Source: Leptolyngbya sp. SIO1E4
GTDB taxonomy: Bacteria > Cyanobacteriota > Cyanobacteriia > Phormidesmidales > Phormidesmidaceae
DNA: 64,000 nt
NCBI GenBank assembly: GCA_010672825.2
Contig: JAAHFU020000003.1
Coordinates: 310,001-374,000, forward strand
Reading direction: 5' to 3'
A program made the translations under genes and the position numbers. The notes below the pieces were generated by a model. The model made no database searches and had not been told where the DNA came from. It saw only the letters and a program-made list of their open reading frames with translations. Every line of letters starts with the position of its first letter. Positions within the stretch are counted from its first letter, which is position 1. This document shows, piece after piece, positions 18,021-27,559 of this stretch.

Positions 18021-19316
18021 ATGACGATCACAACAGATCCCGCTGTCGCGAATCAGGGCAATACAGCAGAGGATTACCCCCTGAGTCCAGTTCCTGAAAC
18101 TGCTCGCAAGTCCCTTATATCTTTGGCCCCCATCCTGATTGGCTTTACCCTCTACTCTGGCACCTTGTTTGCCGGAGGGTTAGTGGGGCCGTCTTTTCAA
18201 TTCTGGCCTAACCTGGTGGGTCTGATCGTCGTTGGCAACCTGGTTTTGGGCCTCTACGCAGCGATACTCGGGTTTATTGCCGCTAAAACGGGGTTGACAA
18301 CGGTGTTAATGGCTCGATTTAGCTTCGGCAACGTAGGATCCCGATGGGTTGATTTCATTCTTGGGTTTACCCAGGTGGGGTGGTATGCCTGGGGCTCTGC
18401 CTTGATGGCGCAATTGCTTAACAGTCTGGCGGGGGTGCCCGAGTCCTGGAACTGGCTGATTATTTTGTTCTTTACCTATGCTTTTTGCTCAACGGCCTAT
18501 TTTGGCTATAAGGCGATGGATTGGCTGAGCCGAGTGGCAGTACCTGCCATGGTGGTGTTGATGGGGCTAAGTTTATCGGTAGCGGCAGGAGATATCGGTG
18601 GGTTTTCAGGGTTGCAGGCCCAAGCAATTGCCGATCCCTTACCGTTAAATGCAGCAATTACTATCATCGTGGGCACCTTCGTTTCGGGTGGCACCCAGGC
18701 AACGAACTGGAGCCGTTTTGCGAAGTCTGGCAAGGTAGGCTTCATTGCAACGCTGATTGCATTTTTCCTGGGAAATGGATTTCTGATTTTTAGTGGGGCG
18801 TTTTGTGCCAAGGTTTACGGCGAACCCGACATTGTTAAGGTCATGGCTCAGCAAGGCCTCGTGGTGTGGGGGCTGATCCTGTTTTTCCTCAACATGTGGA
18901 CGACCCAAGACAATACTATTTACGCATTTTCCATTGCTGGCTCCAACATGTTTCGCACCAGCAAGCGCACTCTATTTGTTCTTGGCGGGGCAACCTTTGC
19001 GCTGGTGCTAGCTTGGGGCGGGATTTATGAGATGTTGGTCAGCTACCTGATTTTGTTAGGTACGTTTATTCCTCCCATTGGCGGCATTATCATGGCAGAC
19101 TACTGGCTTAATCGAGGCGGGCAGTTTCCGTCTTTAGAGGAGCCTCAACCGGCTATAAACTGGGCAGGTATTATTGCGTATGTGGCGGCATCTGCGATCG
19201 CCTACTTCACAAATCAATCAGGTTGGGGCATTGTGCCCATCAATGGGATTATTTCAGCCTTGGTCATTTACACTGTGCTGGCTAAAGTGATGCCGACCGC
19301 TCACTCAGCCTCGTAA
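18021..19316 (+). CDS. codB: NCS1-family permease, cytosine permease-like
   Basis: Nucleobase:cation symporter-1 family, 431 aa with about twelve hydrophobic segments in the inner membrane. Blocks such as LAPILIGFTLYSGTLFAGG, KTGLTTVLMARFSFG and GTQATNWSRFAKS match CodB-type cytosine or related nucleobase transporters. No codA-like deaminase is next to it, so the substrate (cytosine, other pyrimidine, or hydantoin-like) is inferred. A hairpin follows at 19340-19361. Confidence 0.85.
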   Translation: MTITTDPAVANQGNTAEDYPLSPVPETARKSLISLAPILIGFTLYSGTLFAGGLVGPSFQFWPNLVGLIVVGNLVLGLYAAILGFIAAKTGLTTVLMARFSFGNVGSRWVDFILGFTQVGWYAWGSALMAQLLNSLAGVPESWNWLIILFFTYAFCSTAYFGYKAMDWLSRVAVPAMVVLMGLSLSVAAGDIGGFSGLQAQAIADPLPLNAAITIIVGTFVSGGTQATNWSRFAKSGKVGFIATLIAFFLGNGFLIFSGAFCAKVYGEPDIVKVMAQQGLVVWGLILFFLNMWTTQDNTIYAFSIAGSNMFRTSKRTLFVLGGATFALVLAWGGIYEMLVSYLILLGTFIPPIGGIIMADYWLNRGGQFPSLEEPQPAINWAGIIAYVAASAIAYFTNQSGWGIVPINGIISALVIYTVLAKVMPTAHSAS

Positions 19317-19339
19317 AGTTCATTCAGGCGACCCTGTCA

Positions 19340-19361
19340 GGGACAGCAAGTTTGCTGTCCC
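19340..19361 (+). terminator. Hairpin after the NCS1 permease gene
   Basis: GGGACAGCAA (19340-19349) and TTGCTGTCCC (19352-19361) are perfect complements, 24 bp after the permease stop. No T run follows, so termination is plausible but not certain. Confidence 0.5.
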
Positions 19362-19502
19362 GATACCTATCGCAAAAGTCAGAAGGCGATTGAAACACTC
19401 GATTAGAGAGCAGTTGAGTTATTAGCCTGTCTTAACAAAAATGCGTACTAATGTACCGGATTTCCAAACCAGTGCGTTTGATCAGAGGCGATATGACTGC
19501 CT

Positions 19503-20522
19503 TCAGCTATCTGTAGACATCACCGTCGCTGAAACCTGGTGAAAGCAGTTAGACCATTGCTGCCTTAGCTTTTGCTGCCACAGATAGTATGGACTTACCA
19601 AGCTACAGCAGTAGATCGTCAGCTCACTGGCGGCAACGGTATCCGTCCAGAACTTACTGCCATGCTTCACCACGTGAAACATGATTTTGCGAATGTCGTT
19701 GAGACCGTAAACCCAGAACATGGCAGGGCGTTTCCAACCAGGTACACTCAGCATTCGCGTGCGGTGACGGCTCAACCCAATGCCCCGCATTAAGCTAATC
19801 AGATATTGCCGAGTCAGGCGATGTTGCGGAATTTTATGGTCTAGCTGCATGGCTGGGTTATACCAAACCTCCCAACCAGCACGCTGAATATGCAGCACTG
19901 CTTCAAGATCTTCGCCTGTTAGCATGCGCCCCCCAGCCCGACCACTCAGAACAGGGTTATCAGGAACATTCTGTACCCAAGCATCCCGCCGAACCACCAT
20001 ACCGGCCCCAGGAGGAAGTACTTTCTTTTCAGGAGCATAAATAAGAGGCGTATAACCTCTATCGGTGATGGCTAAGAACGGCGCAATTCGCTCAAAGTTA
20101 TCTGGAGTGTCGCATTCAAACAGACCTCGAATGCGGCTGCCAAAGACGCCTACACGCGGATGTCGCCGAGCAAATTGACAAGCCTCATGTACCCACACCA
20201 TGGAGAGTAGGTTGTCATCATCCACAAAACCAATCCAAGGGCTCCGAGCCATACTCACGGCTTTTTGCCGCGCATACCCCGCTCCTTGCTTAGGTTCAAA
20301 AGCGTAATGCAAGCGGCCAGGATAAGGCCAGTCTTTTTGGTATCGCTGGATAATGTCAGCGGTACCATCGTTGCTGTTATTATCGACAACAATGACTTCC
20401 CACTGAATATTCTCGGTTTTGAGTTGCCAACGCAGACATTCCAACACATCGGGAATGCGGCTAGCGCCGTTATAAGTACAGATGGCAACAGTAAACTCTA
20501 GCTGAGCATTTTCCGGTAGCAT
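19503..20522 (-). CDS. hpsE: Family 2 glycosyltransferase, HpsE-like
   Basis: GT-A fold glycosyltransferase resembling HpsE of the hormogonium polysaccharide locus, which acts on secreted polysaccharide for gliding in filamentous cyanobacteria. Family blocks visible: TVAICTYNGASRIPDVLE at the start, VIVVDNNSNDGT, the metal-binding FVDDDN, VLPPGAGMVVRR and GGRMLTGEDLE. About 339 aa; no clear membrane anchor. Start: frame is open to 20582, but the ATG at 20522 (MLPENAQLEFTVAICTYN) has AAGGGTG ahead and fits the family N-terminus. Other hps genes are not in the window, so the assignment rests on protein resemblance only. Confidence 0.78.
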   Translation of the reverse strand: MLPENAQLEFTVAICTYNGASRIPDVLECLRWQLKTENIQWEVIVVDNNSNDGTADIIQRYQKDWPYPGRLHYAFEPKQGAGYARQKAVSMARSPWIGFVDDDNLLSMVWVHEACQFARRHPRVGVFGSRIRGLFECDTPDNFERIAPFLAITDRGYTPLIYAPEKKVLPPGAGMVVRRDAWVQNVPDNPVLSGRAGGRMLTGEDLEAVLHIQRAGWEVWYNPAMQLDHKIPQHRLTRQYLISLMRGIGLSRHRTRMLSVPGWKRPAMFWVYGLNDIRKIMFHVVKHGSKFWTDTVAASELTIYCCSLVSPYYLWQQKLRQQWSNCFHQVSATVMSTDS

Positions 20523-20795
20523 TGAGCACCCTTGCGCTAGAAATTGCTTATCTACAGCGATACCCTGATGGAGGGTAAACATGTTAACTTCTTCTTCTCA
20601 GTGGATCATCACTTGCCGATTACATAGAGCCCATGTAACTGACACTGCCCTAAGGTTACCCGGATCCAGTAAAAAATTAGTTGTTCATCGCTTGATAGAC
20701 GCACCTAATATTCCTTAGTTAGCTTGCTCTCGAGTCATTCAAGCTTGGGGGGCTCTCTGGGTCAATTGAAACATCATTATCGAGGGGGCACAAGG

Positions 20796-22811
20796 TTATT
20801 CTGCTACAGAAGACCGTTTTCCCAATAGGCGATCGCGCAGCTGCTTGATGCGATCGCGATATTTACCCGCCTCTTCGAACTCCAATTTTTTCGCCGCTTC
20901 CTTCATTTGCTTTTCGAGTTGGCTAATTAGTTCGGGTATATCCTCTAAAGCCAGCTCATCCTTGTGCTCGTATGCCTCTTCAAGTTCCTGCACATTGAGA
21001 CGACGAGAAACCTCCAAGAATGACAAAATAGCGTTGCTTTTTTTCCGAATAATCGATTGGGGCACAATCCCGTGGTCTTCGTTGTACTGCTGTTGGATAT
21101 GGCGGCGGCGTTCGGTCTCTTCAATCGCCCTAGCCATGCTGTCGGTGAGGTTATCGGCGTAGAGAATGGCTTGCCCTTGCACATGACGAGCCGCCCGGCC
21201 AATGGTCTGGATCAGAGATCGCTCCGCCCGTAAGAATCCTTCTTTATCAGCATCCAAAATCGCAACGAGGGATACTTCCGGTAAGTCTAGCCCTTCCCGT
21301 AGCAGGTTGACCCCTACCAGGACATCAAAGCTACCATCGCGGAGGTCTTGAATGAGTTCAATCCGTTCGATGGAGTGAATTTCGGAGTGTAGATAGCGCA
21401 CCCGGACACCCTGCTCGTCAAAATATTCGGTCAGGTCTTCGGCCATTCGTTTCGTTAGGGTGGTCACCAACACTCGCTCATTGCGGAGGGCACGTTCCTT
21501 AATCTCCCCAAGCAGGTCATCCACCTGGCCTTCTGTGGGACGCACAAAGATTTCGGGATCTAGCACCCCAGTCGGTCGAATGATTTGCTCAACCACTTGC
21601 CCTTCAGAGACATCTAATTCCCAATTGCCGGGGGTGGCTGACACAAATACGCACTGATTGGCCTTTTCCCAGAACTCTTCAGCCTTGAGGGGACGGTTAT
21701 CTGCTGCGCTAGGGAGGCGAAATCCATGTTCAATCAGGGTGACTTTGCGGGAGCGATCGCCGTTGTACATGCCGTGAATCTGGGGGATGGTGACGTGGGA
21801 TTCGTCAATCACCAATAGCCAATCTTTGGGGAAATAGTCGATCAAACACTCTGGGGGTGACCCGGCAGGGCGTCCGGCCAGATGTCGGGCATAGTTTTCC
21901 ACGCCGTTGCAATAGCCCACTTCCCGCAGCATTTCCAGGTCATAGCGGGTGCGCTGCTCTAGCCGCTGCGCCTCTAGCAGTTTGCCTTCTTTTTCTAGCA
22001 CTTCCAGGCGATCGCGCAGTTCATCTTGAATGGCCTGACAGGCTTCTTCCAGCTTCTCGTCTGGGGTCACAAAGTGCTTGGCGGGGTAGACATTGACGGC
22101 TTCCAGGCTTTGCAGGGTAGCGCCTGTTACCGGATCCACATAGCGAATGGCGTCGATTTCGTCTCCGAAGAATTCTACCCGAATGATGCGGTCTTCATAG
22201 GCGGGGCCAATTTCTAAAACGTCCCCCTTCACCCGGAAACGTCCTCGCCCCAGATCCAGGTCATTGCGGCTGTATTGAACCGTCGCCAGATCGCGCAGCA
22301 CCTGCCGCTGATTCACTTCCATGCCCACCTGGAGGGGAATTGACGCCTTCAGATATTCCGAGGGAATCCCCAAGCCGTAGATGCAGCTAATGGAGGCCAC
22401 CACAATGACATCTCGCCGTTCAAAGAGCGATCTCGTTGCCGAGTGCCGCAGCATGTCGATCTCTTCATTGATGGCGGCGGTTTTGGCGATGTAGGTATCG
22501 GTAACAGGGATGTAGGCTTCTGGCTGATAGTAGTCGTAATAGCTGATGAAGTACTCCACAGCGTTATCGGGGAAGAACTCCCGCAGTTCGTTGCAAAGCT
22601 GGGCAGCCAGGGTCTTGTTGTGGGCCAGGAGTAGGGTCGGCTTGCCAATTTGATCAATGACGCGGGCCATGGTGTGGGTTTTGCCCGTGCCGGTAGCCCC
22701 TAACAACGTCTGATAGCGGTGATTCTGTTGCAGAGACTTAGCCAGCCGCGCGATCGCCTCGGGCTGATCTCCTTTAGGCTCAAACGGAGCTTTGATGTTG
22801 AAGTCGCCCAT
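20796..22811 (-). CDS. uvrB: Excinuclease ABC subunit B
   Basis: Damage-verification helicase-like subunit of nucleotide excision repair. 671 aa, standard length. Walker A GATGTGKT at 38-45, the damage-probing beta-hairpin [10 protein letters not shown] near 92-101, the DEAH-like IDESH, and helicase motifs VSATPG and QTIGRAARH; the C-terminal UVR domain ([21 protein letters not shown]) that contacts UvrC is complete. Stands alone. Confidence 0.98.
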   Translation of the reverse strand: MGDFNIKAPFEPKGDQPEAIARLAKSLQQNHRYQTLLGATGTGKTHTMARVIDQIGKPTLLLAHNKTLAAQLCNELREFFPDNAVEYFISYYDYYQPEAYIPVTDTYIAKTAAINEEIDMLRHSATRSLFERRDVIVVASISCIYGLGIPSEYLKASIPLQVGMEVNQRQVLRDLATVQYSRNDLDLGRGRFRVKGDVLEIGPAYEDRIIRVEFFGDEIDAIRYVDPVTGATLQSLEAVNVYPAKHFVTPDEKLEEACQAIQDELRDRLEVLEKEGKLLEAQRLEQRTRYDLEMLREVGYCNGVENYARHLAGRPAGSPPECLIDYFPKDWLLVIDESHVTIPQIHGMYNGDRSRKVTLIEHGFRLPSAADNRPLKAEEFWEKANQCVFVSATPGNWELDVSEGQVVEQIIRPTGVLDPEIFVRPTEGQVDDLLGEIKERALRNERVLVTTLTKRMAEDLTEYFDEQGVRVRYLHSEIHSIERIELIQDLRDGSFDVLVGVNLLREGLDLPEVSLVAILDADKEGFLRAERSLIQTIGRAARHVQGQAILYADNLTDSMARAIEETERRRHIQQQYNEDHGIVPQSIIRKKSNAILSFLEVSRRLNVQELEEAYEHKDELALEDIPELISQLEKQMKEAAKKLEFEEAGKYRDRIKQLRDRLLGKRSSVAE

Positions 22812-23207
22812 CCCTCTACCCTACGCCAGATAAATTCATTTGTTCTATCATGACGGATTTTTGGGGGTATGGGGGTGTCTCAGACGACGAAATTATGGAA
22901 TGGATTGAGGTGCTGTCACCCAAGGAGAGTCTGAGTATGACTCCAACTAAGAGGAAGGCACATAGCACCAATGGCAGGCATTTAGGCTGACCGCCAGATC
23001 GTAAAACCTGTACGGTTGAGATTTATGGCCCGAATCAGCCTGTGCAGAAGCGGGAGCCGCCAAATCCACTATCCGGGAGAAGCGGTGCTGCCAGGTTTCC
23101 AGGCACAGCTGGCTTGTATTGGGTCAGGGGTACGTTACAGATAAGCAAACGCACCCCTTAACCCCTGATCAAATTCAGTTTGAATTCGGTTTGTTATTCG
23201 TCGCGGA
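22812..23207. other. Intergenic stretch, no convincing gene
   Basis: 396 bp between two minus-strand genes. Contains a 46-codon plus-strand frame (ATG 22850 to TGA 22990) without a ribosome site. The downstream end is AT-rich (ATTCAGTTTGAATTCGG near 23175). Nothing else is supportable. Confidence 0.35.
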
Positions 23208-24947
23208 TTAGCCGGCCAACCGTCGTCTCTGTTTCAGGAATTTGGCTCCCCAGAAAACACCGCCTGCACTGAGCAGCCCCACCCCCAGGTTCGGCTCTGG
23301 AATGGCTGTATACTCAAACACTTCACCATCAAGGGCTGGCGTTAAGTCCGGAGACTTGCGCAGTTTCGTCGCCTTCTCAAAAGAATAGGCTAACCCTAAC
23401 AGAGTCGATTCTTGGTAAGGGCGACCGGTGAACGATAAGGTCACCGGTAAATCCTGAGAGCCAAATCCGGCAGGCACCGTAATGTCTGGCAACCCGGTAG
23501 AGCTGGCGAACAACGCTTGGCGGGCGGGGGGATTACCCGGCGGATTAACAAAGGTCGGATCGTCAACGCCAATGGCCGGACGGGCGAAGGTATCAACCGT
23601 CGGAAACAGGAACGAGTCTAGGTCGAAAGAATCGAGCGTATCCAGTAAGGTATCCCGCAGAAAAGGAGCAAGCACTTCAGCAACTTCGGCGTAATCAGCC
23701 GCTTCGGATTCCCCTTGCGCGACAGCAAACTCCAATGTGCCTGTAATGATAGAGGGCGTTTCAGACTCCGCAATCTCAGGAGACTCTAAAATCTCAATCA
23801 GCTCCTCCAGGGTCTTGGGATACGCTGGCCCGAGGGTAGCCAGATATTCCTCCAAGTAGATTTCCTGCTCAACGGCGATCGCGGTGCCGTATACGCCACT
23901 TAAGGTTTCCAGAAAGTCGTCTTCAAAGGAAACTTCAACAATTTCGGCACCCAATTCCTCCATGACACTGAGGGCATCTTCTACCAACCCGGTCACCTCT
24001 GGATCAACCCCGTTTTCTTCACCCAAGTAATTGGTCACTAATCCTAAGCGAGCCCCCTTGAGCGCGTCAGGGTCTAAAAACTGGGTGTAGTCGTCATAGA
24101 ACTTATCGAGTTCAACGGGAGGCGCTTCAATGGGGGTCTGAATACCTGGATTATTGGGGTCAAATTCTGCCATGACACCTAACGCAATCGCGGCGTCTTC
24201 TACTGAACGCGTCATTGGCCCAATCATGTCTCTGGACAACACGAAGGGGGCAATGCCATCTAAACTCAACAAGCCTCGGGTAGGTCGCACACAGACGAGC
24301 CCTTGAAAAGAGCAGGGGGTCCGAATCGAGCCACCGGTGTCGCTGCCCGTGCCGAAGGTGGCAAAGTTGGCGGCGATCGCGGCTCCGGTACCGCCACTCG
24401 ACCCCCCTGACTGGCGCTTCAAGTTATAGGGATTGAAGGTCTGGCCACCGAGAGAACTGTAGCCAGACCCCGAGATGGCAAATTCATCCATCTCAGTTTT
24501 GCCAAAAATAATGGCTCCGGCATCGCGCAGCAAATCAACCACAAACGCATCATCTGGGGGAATTGAGCCAACTAATGCATCAGAACCTGCTGTGGTCGGC
24601 ATATCAAAGGTGTCGTGGTTGTCTTTGAAAAGAATGGGTATGCCGTGCAGCAGGCTCCGCGGACCGCTGGTTTGCCGCTCTAGATCAAGGGCTTTGGCGA
24701 TGTTTAAAGCATCGGGATTGGTTGTAATGACCGAGTTGATAGCTGGGCCTGCATCATCATAGGTGTCGATGCGGTTGAGATACAGATTCACTAATTGCTC
24801 GGATGTTAAGGCACCGGCATCGAAGGCTTTGTTGATGTCGCTAATAGTGGCGTCTTGTAACCGAAAGGTCGCCGCGACAGCAGATTCTGCCGTCACAGCC
24901 AGCAGCGAAGCGATCGCCGCTGCTGCACTTCCTACAGTTCTGAGCAT
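23208..24947 (-). CDS. Exported amidase-signature enzyme with PEP-CTERM tail
   Basis: Amidase-signature hydrolase with the complete Ser-Ser-Lys triad: Lys108 (ILFKDN), Ser183 (GGSSGG) and Ser207 (GSDTGGS). 579 aa. The N-terminus is a Sec signal peptide (MLRTVGSAAAAIASLLAV, cut near AVAA) and the C-terminus is a PEP-CTERM sorting tag: IPEPNLGVG, hydrophobic stretch, then basic KQRRRLAG. It is therefore expected on the outer surface or in the exopolysaccharide matrix via an exosortase. Amide or peptide substrate unknown. Surface-sorted amidases of this type are unusual, since most of the family are cytoplasmic. Confidence 0.9.
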   Translation of the reverse strand: MLRTVGSAAAAIASLLAVTAESAVAATFRLQDATISDINKAFDAGALTSEQLVNLYLNRIDTYDDAGPAINSVITTNPDALNIAKALDLERQTSGPRSLLHGIPILFKDNHDTFDMPTTAGSDALVGSIPPDDAFVVDLLRDAGAIIFGKTEMDEFAISGSGYSSLGGQTFNPYNLKRQSGGSSGGTGAAIAANFATFGTGSDTGGSIRTPCSFQGLVCVRPTRGLLSLDGIAPFVLSRDMIGPMTRSVEDAAIALGVMAEFDPNNPGIQTPIEAPPVELDKFYDDYTQFLDPDALKGARLGLVTNYLGEENGVDPEVTGLVEDALSVMEELGAEIVEVSFEDDFLETLSGVYGTAIAVEQEIYLEEYLATLGPAYPKTLEELIEILESPEIAESETPSIITGTLEFAVAQGESEAADYAEVAEVLAPFLRDTLLDTLDSFDLDSFLFPTVDTFARPAIGVDDPTFVNPPGNPPARQALFASSTGLPDITVPAGFGSQDLPVTLSFTGRPYQESTLLGLAYSFEKATKLRKSPDLTPALDGEVFEYTAIPEPNLGVGLLSAGGVFWGAKFLKQRRRLAG

Positions 24948-25556
24948 TGTGATTTAAGATACTAGGGAACAGTTACTCACCAAGAAACCGGGAGCTAAAA
25001 TAGTTAGCCCCTATCGCTTCCAGTTCGAGCTGAATGAAAGCGTTGCAGTAGCCTCAGGCTCTCAGTGATCTCCGTGAAAAACCGTTCAGTCTGAACACTC
25101 CTTCATCTGGCAGATTTTTGGAGTTGTTGTGTAATGGCATCAAGCCCAAGTATCTATTTCACCCTGCAAGAAAGGTCAAGCCATTCTGACCAATCGTGAT
25201 AGGTCGCGTTGGCAGCAAGAATCGAGCCTTGTTCAGTGCAGGTCAGGACGGCTTGACAAAGTCAGGGACTGGTTTTTGGGGTCTAGGGTGCCCTGGATCG
25301 GAACGCACGCTGCTAGGGTTCTGTAAACGCACTTACGGGCAGCTGCATTGGTGTCGTCACCTCAATGTCGTCACCCCAATGTCGTCGCCCCAATATGGAT
25401 TATGAACGCCTATCTGCTTCTTCCGAAGCCTTCATTCATATCACAATGATTTGACTCATGCTACGCAGATTGGCCTAACAATCTTGACCGCTCTGTATTT
25501 CTAAATATCCTCTCACTTCGTTCTACCCAACCTGAAAATTTTAGCTGAATAAAGCA
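24948..25556. other. Intergenic stretch with a decayed repeat A copy
   Basis: 609 bp between the amidase start and the small membrane protein stop. A diverged family-A repeat occupies about 25222-25316. The remainder has no frame with a ribosome site; it includes three tandem near-copies of the 10-mer GTCGTCACCC/GTCGTCGCCC near 25352-25390. Confidence 0.4.
25222..25316 (-). repeat. Dispersed repeat family A, copy 3 (decayed)
   Basis: Recognisable by GAGCCTTGTTCAGTG at one side and TTTGGGGTCTAGGGTG in the middle; other positions have many differences and the terminal TATAGC is lost (reads CGAGCC). Confidence 0.55.
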
Positions 25557-25757
25557 CTAGAATTCGGCAGCTTGTTTCGATAAGAAGATCAGGAAAAAAC
25601 TGAACATCAAAAGAGCTTCAAATCCGAGTAGGGTTAACCCATGAGTAAGTTTAACAATCAAGCACTCAATGAACGTGCTACTCATTAAAATACCAGCTTC
25701 AGAACTCAAACATTCCAAAGTTTCTAGCAAAAGTAGCCAAACCCTCAGAATTGGCAT
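25557..25757 (-). CDS. Small hydrophobic protein, last gene of the protoglobin operon
   Basis: 66-aa protein, MPILRVWLLLLETLECL... with hydrophobic stretches at about 4-17 and 30-58, so probably one or two membrane helices. It is real rather than a shadow: AGGAG lies seven bases before the ATG, and it sits 111 bp after the Roadblock/LC7 gene on the same strand. No family recognised. By position it may be a membrane anchor or partner for the Roadblock or protoglobin product (inference). Confidence 0.6.
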   Translation of the reverse strand: MPILRVWLLLLETLECLSSEAGILMSSTFIECLIVKLTHGLTLLGFEALLMFSFFLIFLSKQAAEF

Positions 25758-25868
25758 GATTATCTCCTAGAGATGAAAGCACATAATTTCCACCAACCAT
25801 TCCAAGGGTGAGTTTGCTTGAGAATGGCAGCAGAGAAGCGAATGGTTGTCTTCTCTACCGCAATTTTC

Positions 25869-26240
25869 TCAGAGCAAAATGGCTTTGAATTCGGAGACAG
25901 CTCGTTTAATTTCTAACATGAGGATTCCTTGTTTAGCAGTTTGACTTGCCAAAACTAGGAAAACTGCATCTTCGCCACAGTTGGTAAGAATGCCGTAGCC
26001 TGTATCGCCTTCTACATGAATACGGTCAATTCCCCCTCTAGCTAACTCACTCCCAATTCGTTCGCCTAAAGAGAGCATGGCTGCAGACATCGCAGAGACT
26101 CTTTCCTCGTCCATTCCACCTGGGAGGCTTGCTGCCAGGGGCAGGCCATCAGGGGTAACCAGTGCTGCGCCTTGTACATCATTAGTGCCAGCAACGAAGT
26201 TTGCCAAGACTGCAGTCATCTTTTCCAAATTGATAGCCAT
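25869..26240 (-). CDS. Roadblock/LC7-domain protein
   Basis: 123-aa single-domain Roadblock/LC7 protein (MglB-like fold). Typical blocks: LANFVAGTNDVQGAALVTPDGLPLAASL, then ERIGSELARGGIDRIHVEGDTGYGILTNCG and a final strand/helix. In bacteria such proteins form dimers that act on small Ras-like GTPases (as MglB on MglA) or serve as scaffolds. No MglA-like GTPase is adjacent. ATG 26240 has AAAGG upstream; two extra codons to 26246 are less likely. It sits between the protoglobin gene (57 bp upstream) and a small hydrophobic protein gene. Confidence 0.85.
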   Translation of the reverse strand: MAINLEKMTAVLANFVAGTNDVQGAALVTPDGLPLAASLPGGMDEERVSAMSAAMLSLGERIGSELARGGIDRIHVEGDTGYGILTNCGEDAVFLVLASQTAKQGILMLEIKRAVSEFKAILL

Positions 26241-26297
26241 AATCAAAACCTTTCAAATCTAGTAGATGGGTGCTATTCAAGAAGGGAACCGAGACGC

Positions 26298-26852
26298 TTA
26301 CATACTTGCTGCCCCAGTCGAAATCATCCGTTGAAAGAGTTTCTCGGTCCAGCCGGTTTCCCTAAGCACCGCTGCTGTTGAGACTTCGAGATATGCTTGT
26401 TCGATAAATGCTAAGTCAATCATGCAAATACGTGATAAGGCTGCTTGTAGTTCATCAGACTTACCTTCAGCACGCAATTGCTTCCCAACTTCATTGACAA
26501 CAGTGGCCATTGCTGGGACAACGTGTTGTGGCCCAATGCCAACCTTGACATGGATAAGGCCAATGCGCCAACGTCGTTCTGCATAGGCAGATCCCCAGTC
26601 ATCCATGCCTGTAAACATTTCATGAAACCAATCCACGAAGGTTTCACGTAGGCGATGGGTACGCCCTTCAGATTCACCCAGAATTGCACTCATCCCTTGA
26701 TCACTGCCAAGATAGGCATAAAAAGCGTCTGCCATCTGTGGTGCAATCCCCAAACCCCAATCTGCGTTGGCCTTTAAGACTGCCTGGTCATCCGCAGTGA
26801 ATTGAGTACGTGTAGCCATGCAAGTCATAAATTCATGAGGGTTGAGTGCCAT
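26298..26852 (-). CDS. Protoglobin-domain heme protein (stand-alone)
   Basis: 184-aa globin-sensor-type domain without an output module. The region WGLGIAPQMADAFYAYLG through DWGSAYAERRWRIGLIHVKVGI matches the protoglobin/globin-coupled-sensor family, with the likely proximal heme ligand His101 (GLIHVKV). It would bind O2, CO or NO. The frame is open to 27008, but the ATG at 26852 with GAGG upstream gives MALNPHEFMTCMATRTQF and is preferred. First gene of an apparent operon with Roadblock/LC7 and a small membrane protein. Sensor function is inferred. Confidence 0.82.
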   Translation of the reverse strand: MALNPHEFMTCMATRTQFTADDQAVLKANADWGLGIAPQMADAFYAYLGSDQGMSAILGESEGRTHRLRETFVDWFHEMFTGMDDWGSAYAERRWRIGLIHVKVGIGPQHVVPAMATVVNEVGKQLRAEGKSDELQAALSRICMIDLAFIEQAYLEVSTAAVLRETGWTEKLFQRMISTGAASM

Positions 26853-27559
26853 CCTATTGTCCTCGCTGATAGAGACATCAATTTTTCTTGACCTCTCCTT
26901 GATATCAAGCACACTCAAAAGAAAAGAACCGCGATAACACTTAAATAAATTTCGCGTGAAAACCGGTGAAATCAGCCTCGTACGTTTTTCCAATCGCAGT
27001 AAAAACACTTACTAGAGTGACTCGTTTTCATGAAATTAATCCCCATGGATTCCGTAACAAGGGAGGTGTCTATGAAAAATAATTGCTGGTATGGCTAAGG
27101 TTCATTTATCTTTTGAATTGCTTTAGAAATCCTTACTTTAACGGATAGAAGGCTCTGCGCTTTCTTGCATGGATGCAATTCCATTGGGATTTATCGGGAA
27201 ATATTCCTATGTTGCAAGCTATACCACATTGAATGATTGTTTGATTTTTCTTGGCAAGATCAATTTCTCAGTATTTTCCTAGTAATTTGAGGAGATCTTC
27301 AATCTGTAGTGCTTCTATAGTTCCTTATGGCCTAAAGATTGATATTCTCAATTCACGCCAGCCTCTACTAGGCTCTGCCCTCAGCTTTTTCATATAGAAA
27401 AAATTGACGATCGCGGATTGAAACAAGCTATCTACAATAGAGACCCGATAACAGTCAAAGGATTACCCGGTTACCTGGATAATTGAGGTTAGCTAATCTA
27501 AATGAGACCGCAACATGAGCGTCTAGACACAGAGCATAAAGCTCTGGAGGACTTATGCC
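26853..27559. other. Long AT-rich divergent intergenic region
   Basis: 707 bp between the protoglobin operon and the PD-(D/E)XK gene. No frame with a ribosome site. It must carry promoters both ways; the length suggests a long leader or a regulated promoter for the heme-protein operon. A short symmetric TTTCGCGTGAAA occurs near 26950. No family A-C repeat is present. Confidence 0.4.

Noticed and set aside
22850-22990. 46-codon frame starting MTDFWGYGGVSDDEIMEWIE
   Set aside because: Protein-like start but no ribosome site, and the second half is basic low complexity; not enough support.
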